Shown: in pieces, positions 1 through 7,861 of the stretch
How the letters are laid out: the number at the start of each line of letters is the position of its first letter
How positions within the stretch are numbered: position 1 is the stretch's first letter
Assembly (NCBI GenBank): GCA_047974405.1
Contig: JBKECI010000038.1
Location: forward strand, 1-34,317
From: UPXZ01 sp047974405
Lineage (GTDB): Bacteria > Bacteroidota > Bacteroidia > Bacteroidales > Paludibacteraceae
Length of the DNA stretch: 34,317 nucleotides
Reading direction: 5' to 3'
The notes under the pieces: generated by a model
Told to the model about the DNA's origin: nothing
Databases searched by the model: none
Seen by the model: only the letters and a program-made list of their open reading frames with translations
Made by a program: the position numbers and the translations under genes

Positions 1-246
1 ATTTTTACTTCCATTGGGTTTTTCCCCAATGCAGGGCAGGATTATTACTATTTGCTTCCTCCGGCTTTTCCCGAAATTGAAATAACACGTGAAAACGGAA
101 AAAAAATTACGATCAAAACAATAAAAGAAACCCCCAGCGCTAAAACCATAAAATCGGTAAATATAAATGGAAAAGAACTTGACCGTTTTACTATAAACCA
201 CGCCGAAATAGCAGAAGGAGCAAACATTATTTATACATTGAAATAG
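1..246 (+). CDS. GH92 family alpha-mannosidase-like protein, C-terminal end (5' truncated by window edge)
   Basis: The frame is open from base 1 and ends at TAG (244-246), giving 81 residues of a longer protein. The start (SIGFFPNAGQDYYYL, then PAFPEIEI and later SVNINGKELDRFTINHAEI) matches the C-terminal end of glycoside hydrolase family 92, where a GFYP-x-PG-x-x-x-Y segment is followed by beta-strands and a 'LNGK...yitHeDI' segment. GH92 enzymes are calcium-dependent exo-alpha-mannosidases of Bacteroidetes, usually periplasmic or surface-attached and acting on mannoglycans. The catalytic part lies outside the window, so activity cannot be judged. Only 7 bases separate its stop from the GH5 start, which suggests co-transcription. 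An internal TTG at 52 is not a credible start, since the family homology begins before it. Confidence 0.75.
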   Translation: MFTSIGFFPNAGQDYYYLLPPAFPEIEITRENGKKITIKTIKETPSAKTIKSVNINGKELDRFTINHAEIAEGANIIYTLK

Positions 247-253
247 ATTTTTT

Positions 254-1273
254 ATGAGAAAGAATATCATTTTCGTTTTCTTAATTGTGGCAATAGGCGT
301 TTCAGCTCAAAGTGGACTTCCGTTTGGAGTAAATCTTGCCGGCGCCGAATTTGGACACGGTTCAAAAATGCCGGGCGAAGTAAATAAAGATTATTATTAT
401 CCCACAACTGCCGATTTGGACTACTGGGCATCAAAAAAACTGTTTCTCTTGCGTGTGCCGTTCAAATGGGAGCGTATCCAACACGAAACATTCGGTGAGT
501 TGACAAAGGCAGAAGTTGATGTAATGAAAGATATGCTGAAGGAGGCAGAAAAAAGGGGGCTGCAGATAATTTTGGATTTACATAATTACGGTAGGCGCAA
601 AACAGCAAACAAAAGCATTATCATCGGCGAAGAGCAGTTGCCTATCGAAGCATTTACCGATTTCTGGGGTAAACTGACTAAAGAACTTCAAGGATACACT
701 CAAACGATTTACGGTTACGGACTTATTAACGAACCACACGATATGCTTGAATCAACCCCTTGGATAGCAATAGCACAAGCCTGTATTGTTGAAATTCGTA
801 AAACAGACCAAAAAACACCGATTATCGTTGGTGGAAACCACTGGAGTTCGGCGTACCGATGGCTCGAAGTAAGCGATGAACTGAAATACCTGTACGACCC
901 GGCAGATAACCTCATTTTCGAGGCACATATCTATTTCGATGAAGACGGTTCGGGAATTTATCGTCGTTCGTATGACGAAGAAAAAGCACACGAATATATA
1001 GGCGTCGAACGGTTGAGCCAGTTTGTAAGTTGGCTGAAAAAAAATAACCTACGCGGATTTGTGGGAGAATATGGAGTGCCTGCCAATGATGAACGTTGGC
1101 TACGCTGCCTCAACCATATGTTGGCTTATATGCAAGAACAAGGTGTAAATGGCACATATTGGGCAGCCGGCGTACGATGGAATAATTATATACTCGGTGT
1201 ACAACCAAAAAATAATTACAAGGAAGATATGCCTCAAATTAATATTCTTACCAAATATCTGAAAACGAAATAA
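254..1273 (+). CDS. Secreted GH5 endoglucanase (cellulase family)
   Basis: 339 residues. An N-terminal signal peptide (about 1-19, ending GVSAQ) exports the protein. The rest is one GH5 (beta/alpha)8 barrel. Visible family landmarks are the RVPFKWERIQ segment (67-76), LDLHNY with H110, the acid/base Glu160 in GLINEPHD, H225 and Y227 in FEAHIYFD, the nucleophile Glu272 in GFVGEYGVP, and W303 in the TYWAAG segment. GH5 enzymes cleave internal beta-1,4 links in cellulose or related beta-glucans and mannans by a retaining mechanism. The DGSG-x-YRRSYDEE and GVERL features resemble subfamily 5 endoglucanases, but the subfamily is inference. No T9SS tail and no lipobox are seen, so it is probably periplasmic or exported otherwise. 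It is paralogous to the GH5 domain of the 1010-residue protein downstream. Confidence 0.9.
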   Translation: MRKNIIFVFLIVAIGVSAQSGLPFGVNLAGAEFGHGSKMPGEVNKDYYYPTTADLDYWASKKLFLLRVPFKWERIQHETFGELTKAEVDVMKDMLKEAEKRGLQIILDLHNYGRRKTANKSIIIGEEQLPIEAFTDFWGKLTKELQGYTQTIYGYGLINEPHDMLESTPWIAIAQACIVEIRKTDQKTPIIVGGNHWSSAYRWLEVSDELKYLYDPADNLIFEAHIYFDEDGSGIYRRSYDEEKAHEYIGVERLSQFVSWLKKNNLRGFVGEYGVPANDERWLRCLNHMLAYMQEQGVNGTYWAAGVRWNNYILGVQPKNNYKEDMPQINILTKYLKTK

Positions 1274-1320
1274 CATATTGAATAAACATTAAATATATTC
1301 ACTTTTAAAAAATAAAAATT

Positions 1321-2217
1321 ATGAAAACATCTACTAAACTCAGTCTTATTGTATTATTGTTATGCAGTTTTTCATTTGCAAAAGCACAACTTCCGCCAAC
1401 CGCACCACCAGATTTGGAATACGATGCCGAGAATATATTGTCTTATTTTAGTGAAAAATATGGTGAATTTGCAGAATTATCCACTCCTACTTGGGGGCAA
1501 ACTTGCACCTGGGATTATACAGCTACCGGCGATGACGCAGCAGGTTTGATTGTAATCCGTAATCTCGCATGGCTCCCCATTCAAAATTCAATTTCTGCCG
1601 AAACAAAAAAATATTCATACTTTCACGTTGATATTTTTTGCAACGAAACAACCGATTTCCGTATCGGATTTCACTCAAACTGGCCTACTAACAGCAACGA
1701 AGTCTATTTCCCGGCTATAAACGCAAAAAATATGGTAGCTGGGAAATGGTACTCTATCGACTATCCGATGAGCGAACTGATATACGACGCAAACAATGAA
1801 GTAACCTCAAGTTGGACTGTTGAAGGCGGTAATTACGCAAATGCAAATTTACTACGCATCGGAAATGCAACCGATCTTTTTACTTATTCTGATGAAATAT
1901 ACATTACCAATGTTGTTTTATTCAATGGTGAGCCAACTTGTTTAGGCGGTGTTGTACGCGATAATGAATCAGGCATTTTTAGCAAAAAAAATGATTATGG
2001 ATTCAAAGTATATGTCTCGAATGGCTCGCTGAACTGTACCGCTCCCGAAATAATAAAAAAAATCAGTATATACAGTTTGACAGGACAAATGTTGAACTCG
2101 TTTGATACCAATAAATCTGCACTAACAGCCGATCTGTCTTCTTTGTCGCCAGGAGTCTATGTGGTGTCTGCCGAATTTGTAAACGGCGTAACTACAAGCA
2201 AACGCTTTGTAAAATAA
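1321..2217 (+). CDS. Secreted single-module (CBM-like) protein with T9SS sorting domain
   Basis: 298 residues. Signal peptide about 1-22 (ends KAQ). Residues 35-203 form one module that resembles the three tandem modules of the next protein: an N-terminal 'NILSYFSEKY' strand, a central 'YSYFHVDIF' strand, a 'GKWYSIDYPMSEL' segment and a final 'DEIYITNVVLFNG' strand. Residues about 225-298 look like a Por-type C-terminal sorting domain (ISIYSLTGQML, then SPGVYVVSAEF and a basic end), which directs T9SS export and surface anchoring. There is no catalytic domain. The likely role, inferred from module sharing and neighbours, is glycan binding at the cell surface. It starts at an ATG 47 bases after the GH5 gene and is probably in the same operon. 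Confidence 0.75.
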   Translation: MKTSTKLSLIVLLLCSFSFAKAQLPPTAPPDLEYDAENILSYFSEKYGEFAELSTPTWGQTCTWDYTATGDDAAGLIVIRNLAWLPIQNSISAETKKYSYFHVDIFCNETTDFRIGFHSNWPTNSNEVYFPAINAKNMVAGKWYSIDYPMSELIYDANNEVTSSWTVEGGNYANANLLRIGNATDLFTYSDEIYITNVVLFNGEPTCLGGVVRDNESGIFSKKNDYGFKVYVSNGSLNCTAPEIIKKISIYSLTGQMLNSFDTNKSALTADLSSLSPGVYVVSAEFVNGVTTSKRFVK

Positions 2218-2308
2218 TTCATTTGAAAAGCAGAAAGAAATATCCGACTATGGTTTTCTTGCTGTATCTCAAATTTTTAGTAAATACAAAATTCAAAAAG
2301 ATATTATT

Positions 2309-5300
2309 ATGAAAAACTCATTAAGACTACTCCTGTTGGTGTTTTCTGCGCTTGGTGGAATTTTTCCGACCCTTGCCCAGCCAGCGATCACTGCTCCGAC
2401 ACCTATCCATAACGCTACAGATGTCATATCATTATTCAGCGATCATTATACAACCACAGGCAACGGTCCGCAACCCCAAGGCTGGGGAGGGAGCAACGGC
2501 ACAGGCAATGTTGTTCGGACAACTATCAGCAATACGACCGACGAAATACTCCGAAGCGCCAACAACAGCCATGCCATTTATACTACCGGCTGGACAGCCC
2601 AAAAGAAAGGATATATCCATTTGGATGTTTATTCCGTAAGTGGTGGAATATTCAGTTTTTCTCTTGGTGTATCATTCAGCAATATCGTTACAACGCTTCC
2701 CGATTACGATTGGCCCGAATTGAAAGCGGGTGCTTGGACTAAAATAGATGTACCATTCGTAAAATTTGTAGAAAACGGATTAGACGATGCCGTAAATATA
2801 CAAATGATCAGATTTTATGGAACAGGAACTTATTACGTCGATAATGTTTACGCATACGGAGATAAATCCGTTTTTGTAGAAACAGTCGATATCCCTGCCG
2901 CACCAATCCCAACACACGATGTGGCAGTTGTAAAAAGCGTATTCAGCGACTCATATACTCCATCAAGCAAAGGAGTTACTCCCCAAGCCTTTGGCGGAAC
3001 GGTTGCAAAGCTGATGCCTTACGAAACCGCGCGGGAAGATAGCCTGCTTAGACTTATAAACTTGGGTTCGAGCCTCTGCAACATAGCTACGTGGAAAATA
3101 TCCGATATGGATTATATTCATATCGACGTGTACAATAACGGAAATGGCGACGGTGCTGTTCCTTTCTCTTTCGGACTGACCAATGTTTGGGATCAGCATA
3201 ACATCGAAACCATTTCGGATTATACATGGCCTGTAACTCTACCTAACCAATGGGTAGGAATGGATATTCCGGTTTCAAAATTCAAAGAAACAGCACTTAA
3301 TCTGGACGGTATTACTCAGATGATGTTTTATGGTTCGGGAGATTATTACATTGACAATATCTATGCTTATTCGGGCAAACTAGAAGATGTACTTCCGCCG
3401 GTAGCAGTACCTGAGATCATTTTGAACGAGGGAAACAACGTGAAATCGATTTTTTGCGAACAATTTGAGACAGCAGGCTATCAAGATAGCGATTTGGGAA
3501 TGACCGACCTTGACGCAAATGGTAATTTGATGGACTATGGACAAAACGAAAGTCAAAGCAGGGAATTTGTCGAAATTGTACAGGACAATAGAACCATAAA
3601 GTTAAATAGTTGGAACGACTATCCATTCAAAATTCATAAAAACAGTACCACAATGGATATGAGTGATATGGATTATCTGCATTGTAGCGTTTACTTGATG
3701 AGTCCGTTGGACCCCGATGGGAAGCAAGCTACGATTACTTTTTGGATGCATGACAATGCGGGAAATAAAATTACAGCTAATATCCCGACCATAGCTATGA
3801 GTAGTGGACAGTGGGTCTCTTTTAGTATTCCGCTGTGTTATTTCAAAGATGCGGTCGATTTATCAAACGTATATGTTCTTCGCCTGCGTGTAAGTGGTTA
3901 TGCCGGAATGGAAGCGTATGTCGATAATATTTTCGCATACAAAGGCGATGCTATAAGCAATATTATAGCTCCCGATTGCGGATACGAACAACCCTGCACC
4001 GAACCTATTGCCGATAGTTCAACCGGACAACTGCCTCCACGAGATCGCGCTTATTTGGGCGTGAATCTAGCCTCGGCATCGGGAGGTACAATTCCCGGAA
4101 CGTTCGGAACAAATTATGCAATGCCTAAATTCGAAGATTTATGGTATTTCAAAGCCAAAGGTGTTCGCCTTGTCCGACTCCCTTTCCGTTGGAAAAGGGT
4201 GCAAAGTTCAGTCAATGGTGCTCTTACCGAAAAAGACATTACCGAAATGAAAAAGGTGGTAGCAGAGGCAGAGCGACTTGGAATATGGGTTATGCTTGAT
4301 ATGCATGACTATTGTGAAAGAACGGAAAATGATCGTTTTTATGAAATAGGTGTTGCCGGGCATAAAGAAAAAAATGGAGACGGTAGTTGGGGAAACTGGA
4401 TAACCGATGAAACTCCCGGAATTACAGCCGAGCACTTTGCCGATGTGTGGAAAAAACTAGCAAATGAATTTAAAGATTTTACCAATATCTGGGGATACGA
4501 TTTAATGAACGAACCGAAAGGTATTGATATCAATATATTGAAAAATAACTACCAAACAGCAATTAACGCTATTCGTGAAGTTGATACAAATACTCCAATT
4601 GTAGTAGAGGGTAAAAACTATGCTAATTCACAAAATTGGGCAACGGTAAGTGGTGCGCTAAAAGACTTAACCGATCCAAGCGGAATTGATGTGGTTTATC
4701 AGGCACACGTTTATTTCGACAACGATAATTCAGGAACTTATAACCATGCATACAACGAAAGTAATTCGCAGATTTACAAAACACGCATCGACCCATTTGT
4801 CAAATGGCTGAAAGACAATAATAAAAAAGGGATGATTGGGGAGTTTGGAGTACCCTACAACGGTGCCGATAATTCAGACGAACGATATATGGGCTTCATT
4901 GATAATGTATTCCAATATCTGAAAGAAAATCAGCTTACTTCGACTTATTGGTGTGGCGGATATTTTTATGAAACTTACGCGTTATCTGTGTCGCCGAACA
5001 AGGACTATTGTACTGAAAAATCGACTATGCAGATTATGGAAAATTACACTTGGGATTTTCATAAAATGGAAAGCGCTATTTCGGAACCGCCCTTGTCGGA
5101 CAAGGCAAAAGTTCTTGTTTATCCAAATCCCGTTGCAAATGCGTTAGTTATTGAGGCAAAAGAAAATATCAGTTCCATATGCGTATTCAATTTGTTTGGA
5201 CAATCTGTTTTTGAAGAAAAAATAAGTGAATCCTCCAAGCGTACTACGATTAATTTCAGCAAGCATTGTAGTGGGAGCTATATGTTGCAAATTGAATTTC

Positions 5301-5341
5301 AGGACGGTACATCTTCAGCACACAAAATAGTAAAAATGTAG
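2309..5341 (+). CDS. Large multimodular secreted GH5 glycoside hydrolase with T9SS sorting domain
   Basis: 1010 residues. Signal peptide about 1-23 (ends TLAQ). Three related beta-rich modules follow at roughly 30-185, 200-356 and 367-546. Each has a 'V-x-S-x-F' strand near its start, a central 'D-Y-(I/L)-H' strand, a 'W-x-x-(I/F)-x-(I/V)-P' segment and a closing 'Y-(Y/V)-(V/I)-DN-(V/I)-(Y/F)-AY' strand. The GH5 barrel spans about 580-915, with RLPFRWKRVQ, H666 in LDMHDY, acid/base Glu735 in LMNEPKG, H800 in QAHVYFD and nucleophile Glu845 in MIGEFGVP. The end (about 935-1010: VLVYPNPVANAL, then CVFNLFGQ, GSYMLQI) is a T9SS C-terminal sorting domain. It is probably a cell-surface or secreted endo-beta-glucanase with carbohydrate-binding modules; the binding role is inferred. 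The stop is TAG. Confidence 0.9.
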   Translation: MKNSLRLLLLVFSALGGIFPTLAQPAITAPTPIHNATDVISLFSDHYTTTGNGPQPQGWGGSNGTGNVVRTTISNTTDEILRSANNSHAIYTTGWTAQKKGYIHLDVYSVSGGIFSFSLGVSFSNIVTTLPDYDWPELKAGAWTKIDVPFVKFVENGLDDAVNIQMIRFYGTGTYYVDNVYAYGDKSVFVETVDIPAAPIPTHDVAVVKSVFSDSYTPSSKGVTPQAFGGTVAKLMPYETAREDSLLRLINLGSSLCNIATWKISDMDYIHIDVYNNGNGDGAVPFSFGLTNVWDQHNIETISDYTWPVTLPNQWVGMDIPVSKFKETALNLDGITQMMFYGSGDYYIDNIYAYSGKLEDVLPPVAVPEIILNEGNNVKSIFCEQFETAGYQDSDLGMTDLDANGNLMDYGQNESQSREFVEIVQDNRTIKLNSWNDYPFKIHKNSTTMDMSDMDYLHCSVYLMSPLDPDGKQATITFWMHDNAGNKITANIPTIAMSSGQWVSFSIPLCYFKDAVDLSNVYVLRLRVSGYAGMEAYVDNIFAYKGDAISNIIAPDCGYEQPCTEPIADSSTGQLPPRDRAYLGVNLASASGGTIPGTFGTNYAMPKFEDLWYFKAKGVRLVRLPFRWKRVQSSVNGALTEKDITEMKKVVAEAERLGIWVMLDMHDYCERTENDRFYEIGVAGHKEKNGDGSWGNWITDETPGITAEHFADVWKKLANEFKDFTNIWGYDLMNEPKGIDINILKNNYQTAINAIREVDTNTPIVVEGKNYANSQNWATVSGALKDLTDPSGIDVVYQAHVYFDNDNSGTYNHAYNESNSQIYKTRIDPFVKWLKDNNKKGMIGEFGVPYNGADNSDERYMGFIDNVFQYLKENQLTSTYWCGGYFYETYALSVSPNKDYCTEKSTMQIMENYTWDFHKMESAISEPPLSDKAKVLVYPNPVANALVIEAKENISSICVFNLFGQSVFEEKISESSKRTTINFSKHCSGSYMLQIEFQDGTSSAHKIVKM

Positions 5342-5460
5342 GAAATGTAAAAGAAATTTATCAATACCAATTTTTATTTAAAGACAATGGCTTTGAAACA
5401 TTTTATCAGATGTTTCGTAAGCTGTTGTTTTTTTTCGAAAGTACTCTGAAATATGTGATA

Positions 5461-5490
5461 TAAAAAAAAGCTGCCTTTTTCAGGCAGCCC
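5461..5490 (-). terminator. Rho-independent terminator of the HU-rng operon
   Basis: Read on the minus strand, GCTGCC / loop TGAAAAA / GGCAGC (5470-5488) is followed directly by a run of T. It lies 12 bases after the rng stop and separates rng from the convergent GH5 gene. Confidence 0.85.
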
Positions 5491-5500
5491 TTTTGGTGTT

Positions 5501-7075
5501 TTATACAATTTTTTCCACTTCTTCTTGAAGGTCAATTTCTTCTCCCTTTTTGTCGTAAAATTTGTATTGGAGAAATCCCAATTGCTGAGAAGGTACAACG
5601 TGGCATCCGGCTCCAAATTTAATTTTCCACTTTAATTTTATAGGAACAATTCCTTTCGAGACATAAGCAAATACGTAGGGGTGGATTCTGAGCGTAAAAT
5701 TACGGATATTCAACTTGTTTACCATCAAATCGATTTTACTTTCAAGTTGAGAATCGAATAGTACCGAAGGTCTTGCTTTCCCTTTTCCATAGCAGGTAGG
5801 GCAGGTTTCCTCAACTTCCATATCTATTACGGGACGCACCCGTTGCCGGGTCATTTGCATCAAACCAAACTTGCTCAAAGGAAGTATGTTGTGTTTGGCT
5901 CTGTCGTTTACCATTGCCTCCCGCATTTTGTCATAGAGCTTTTGTCGGTTTTCCCCCTCGTGCATGTCTATGAAGTCAATTACAATAATACCTCCCATGT
6001 CTCTGAGTCGAAGTTGGCGGGCTATTTCGTCTGCTGCCGCCATATTTACTTCAAAGGCATTGTTCTCTTGATCGTTTCCGGCTTTTGACCGATTTCCGCT
6101 ATTCACGTCTATTACGTGCATTGCTTCTGTGTGTTCGATAATGAGATACGCCCCTCTCTTGAACGAAACTGTTTTTCCAAATCCAGATTTTACTTGTTTG
6201 GTTATCCCAAAACTATCGAAAATGGGAATGTTTGAGTTATACAGCTTTACAATCTTTTTTTTATCGGGGGCAATCAATTCAACGTATTCGCCTACTTCAT
6301 TGTAAATTTGCTTGTCGTTTATATGGATAAACTTAAAATTTGAATTGAAAATATCTCTGATTATCCCTACCGTGCGACCTAATTCTTCCGAAATGAGCGA
6401 AACCGGTTTTGCTTTTTGGATTTTAGTAATGGTTTCTTCCCATCTTTTTACTAAAATTTTAAGCTCGTTGTCCAGCTCCGCCACTTTTTTTTCTTCTGCC
6501 ACCGTTCTCACAATGACACCAAACCCTTTTGGCTTTATGCTTTGTATCAGTTGTCTGAGCCTTATCCGTTCTTCTTCGGTTTTTATCTTTTGCGATACCG
6601 AAACTTTATCGGCAAACGGAATAAGCACTAGAAAACGTCCGGCGATCGATATTTCCGCTGTCAAGCGGGGACCTTTGGTCGAAATAGGCTCTTTGGCTAC
6701 TTGCACCAAAATTTCTTGCCCTTGTTTCAATAGGTCGTTGATAGATCCGTTTTTGTCAATGTCCGGATGCTGTTTTACTTTGTTCATTGCAGGCAATTTC
6801 TTTTGGTCGCTTCGTACCTGCACAACAAACTTTGAGAGAGTATTGAAATTGTTTCCTAAATCAAGATAGTGGAGAAAAGCGTCTTTTTCGTGTCCTACAT
6901 CTACAAATGCTGCATTCAGACCGGGCATCATTTTACGCACCCTTCCCAAGTATATGTTTCCAACGGCAAATTGTTCTTCGCGTCCTTCTTGGTGGAGTTC
7001 TACTAGGCGTTTGTCTTCGAGCAGCGCAATTGAAATCTCAGATGGCTTTACATCTACAATTAATTCGCTATTCAC
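5501..7075 (-). CDS. rng: Ribonuclease E/G family endoribonuclease (RNase G)
   Basis: 524 residues. RNase G/E enzymes cut single-stranded RNA with preference for 5'-monophosphate ends and act in rRNA 5' processing and mRNA decay. The N-terminal S1 RNA-binding domain is at about 36-130, with the usual start VGNIYLGRVRKMMPGLNAAFVD. An insertion of about 25 residues (about 85-110) interrupts it. The catalytic metal-binding aspartates are D323 (VIDVNSG) and D367 (IIVIDFIDM), and the zinc-link cysteines are C425 and C428 (CPTC). No long degradosome scaffold tail is present, so the length is that of RNase G rather than RNase E. The start is GTG at 7073-7075; no ATG is available in frame upstream. 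It follows HU and a small basic protein gene on the same strand and is probably co-transcribed with them. Confidence 0.92.
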   Translation of the reverse strand: MNSELIVDVKPSEISIALLEDKRLVELHQEGREEQFAVGNIYLGRVRKMMPGLNAAFVDVGHEKDAFLHYLDLGNNFNTLSKFVVQVRSDQKKLPAMNKVKQHPDIDKNGSINDLLKQGQEILVQVAKEPISTKGPRLTAEISIAGRFLVLIPFADKVSVSQKIKTEEERIRLRQLIQSIKPKGFGVIVRTVAEEKKVAELDNELKILVKRWEETITKIQKAKPVSLISEELGRTVGIIRDIFNSNFKFIHINDKQIYNEVGEYVELIAPDKKKIVKLYNSNIPIFDSFGITKQVKSGFGKTVSFKRGAYLIIEHTEAMHVIDVNSGNRSKAGNDQENNAFEVNMAAADEIARQLRLRDMGGIIVIDFIDMHEGENRQKLYDKMREAMVNDRAKHNILPLSKFGLMQMTRQRVRPVIDMEVEETCPTCYGKGKARPSVLFDSQLESKIDLMVNKLNIRNFTLRIHPYVFAYVSKGIVPIKLKWKIKFGAGCHVVPSQQLGFLQYKFYDKKGEEIDLQEEVEKIV

Positions 7076-7176
7076 ACTTTTATTTTGATTTATGTTTATA
7101 TAAAAAACAAACTTAAATTCAAGTCATATGATTATAAGTTTGTTTCCTCGGACTTTAATAACTAATGTCCTGCAGA

Positions 7177-7266
7177 CTATTTCTTTTTATGTCTGTTCTT
7201 TCTTAGTCTTTTTTTTCTTTTGTGGGTTGACATTTTATGTCTTTTCCTTTTTTTACCGCTTGGCAT
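7177..7266 (-). CDS. Small basic AURKAIP1/COX24-domain protein (29 aa), probably ribosome-associated
   Basis: A 29-residue ORF running from ATG (7266-7264) to TAG (7179-7177). It starts MPSGKKRKRHKMSTHKRKKR and ends in more Lys, Arg and His, with 20 Lys/Arg/His-type basic residues in all. From memory, near-identical short proteins are annotated across Bacteroidetes as AURKAIP1/COX24-domain proteins; the domain is shared with mitochondrial small-subunit ribosomal protein mS38. A ribosomal role is inferred from that relation and the composition. It lies 30 bases after HU and about 100 bases before rng, in the same direction. It is easily missed because of its size. Confidence 0.85.
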   Translation of the reverse strand: MPSGKKRKRHKMSTHKRKKRLRKNRHKKK

Positions 7267-7296
7267 CTTCTGTTTTTTTTTAAAATCGTTAAATAT

Positions 7297-7572
7297 CTAT
7301 TCTTTTACTGAATTTACAAATGTTTTTGCCGGCTTAAATGAGGGAATGATATGAGCCGGAATAATGATAGTGGTATTTTTGGAAATATTGCGAGCTGTTT
7401 TCTCTGCTCTCTCTTTCACTATAAAGCTACCAAAGCCTCTTAAATATACATTTTCTTTTTTAGCCAACGATGCTTTTATTGTTTCCATAAAAGCTTCAAC
7501 AGTTGCCAGTACGGTAGTCTTGTCAATACCGGTGTTGGAGGCAATCTCGTTTACAACATCTGCTTTTGTCAT
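7297..7572 (-). CDS. HU/IHF-family DNA-binding protein
   Basis: 91 residues, the usual HU length. It starts MTKADVVNEIASNTGIDK (helical dimerisation part) and carries the signature around residues 44-60, YLRGFGSFIVKERAEKT, followed by the arm region with the DNA-intercalating proline (IIPAHIIPSFKPAK) and the terminal FKPAK-type helix. HU-type dimers bend and compact DNA in the nucleoid. It is the first gene of a run with the AURKAIP1-like gene and rng. A -7 promoter element lies about 65 bases upstream. Which of several HU paralogs this is cannot be told. Confidence 0.93.
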   Translation of the reverse strand: MTKADVVNEIASNTGIDKTTVLATVEAFMETIKASLAKKENVYLRGFGSFIVKERAEKTARNISKNTTIIIPAHIIPSFKPAKTFVNSVKE

Positions 7573-7636
7573 TTTTAGTTGTTTTATTAATTAGTAATTA
7601 AATGTTTAATGTTTTCCTATTTTATAAAAAGGACTG

Positions 7637-7644
7637 CAAATATA
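7637..7644 (-). promoter_or_regulatory. Putative Bacteroidetes -7 promoter element before HU
   Basis: On the minus strand the bases read TATATTTG, a match to TAnnTTTG. No clear TTTG -33 box sits at the expected distance (the place is a T run). Implied leader about 58 bases. Confidence 0.5.
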
Positions 7645-7804
7645 CGGCAATTATTCCTATAAAAAAAAGAAATGTCTCCATTTTTTGCAAAAATGATAAA
7701 ATATTTTGTTTTGTAACTGATTGATTACGTAAATATTGTACTATCACGATGATATGAAAAACGGTAAAAACCGAAAAGAAATGTCAAATGCCGATAATGT
7801 CGTT

Positions 7805-7834
7805 TTTGTTTAGATAAGTTTTGATGTAATTTTG
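7805..7834 (+). promoter_or_regulatory. Putative promoter of mutY (TTTG-N18-TAATTTTG)
   Basis: TTTG at 7805-7808 and TAATTTTG at 7827-7834 match the Bacteroidetes -33/-7 consensus with an 18-base spacer. A start site near 7841 leaves a leader of about 20 bases to the ATG at 7862. This argues against translation from the TTG at 7832. Confidence 0.6.
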
Positions 7835-7861
7835 TTGCCTAAGAACAGCTATCTTTTGTTG

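Noticed and set aside
6312..6869. 185-codon plus-strand ORF inside rng
   Set aside because: It is a shadow frame of rng on the other strand, with low-complexity Ser/Phe content and no recognisable motif.
7832..7861. TTG start of MutY
   Set aside because: The codon overlaps the -7 promoter element and ATG 7862 gives the normal MutY N-terminus.
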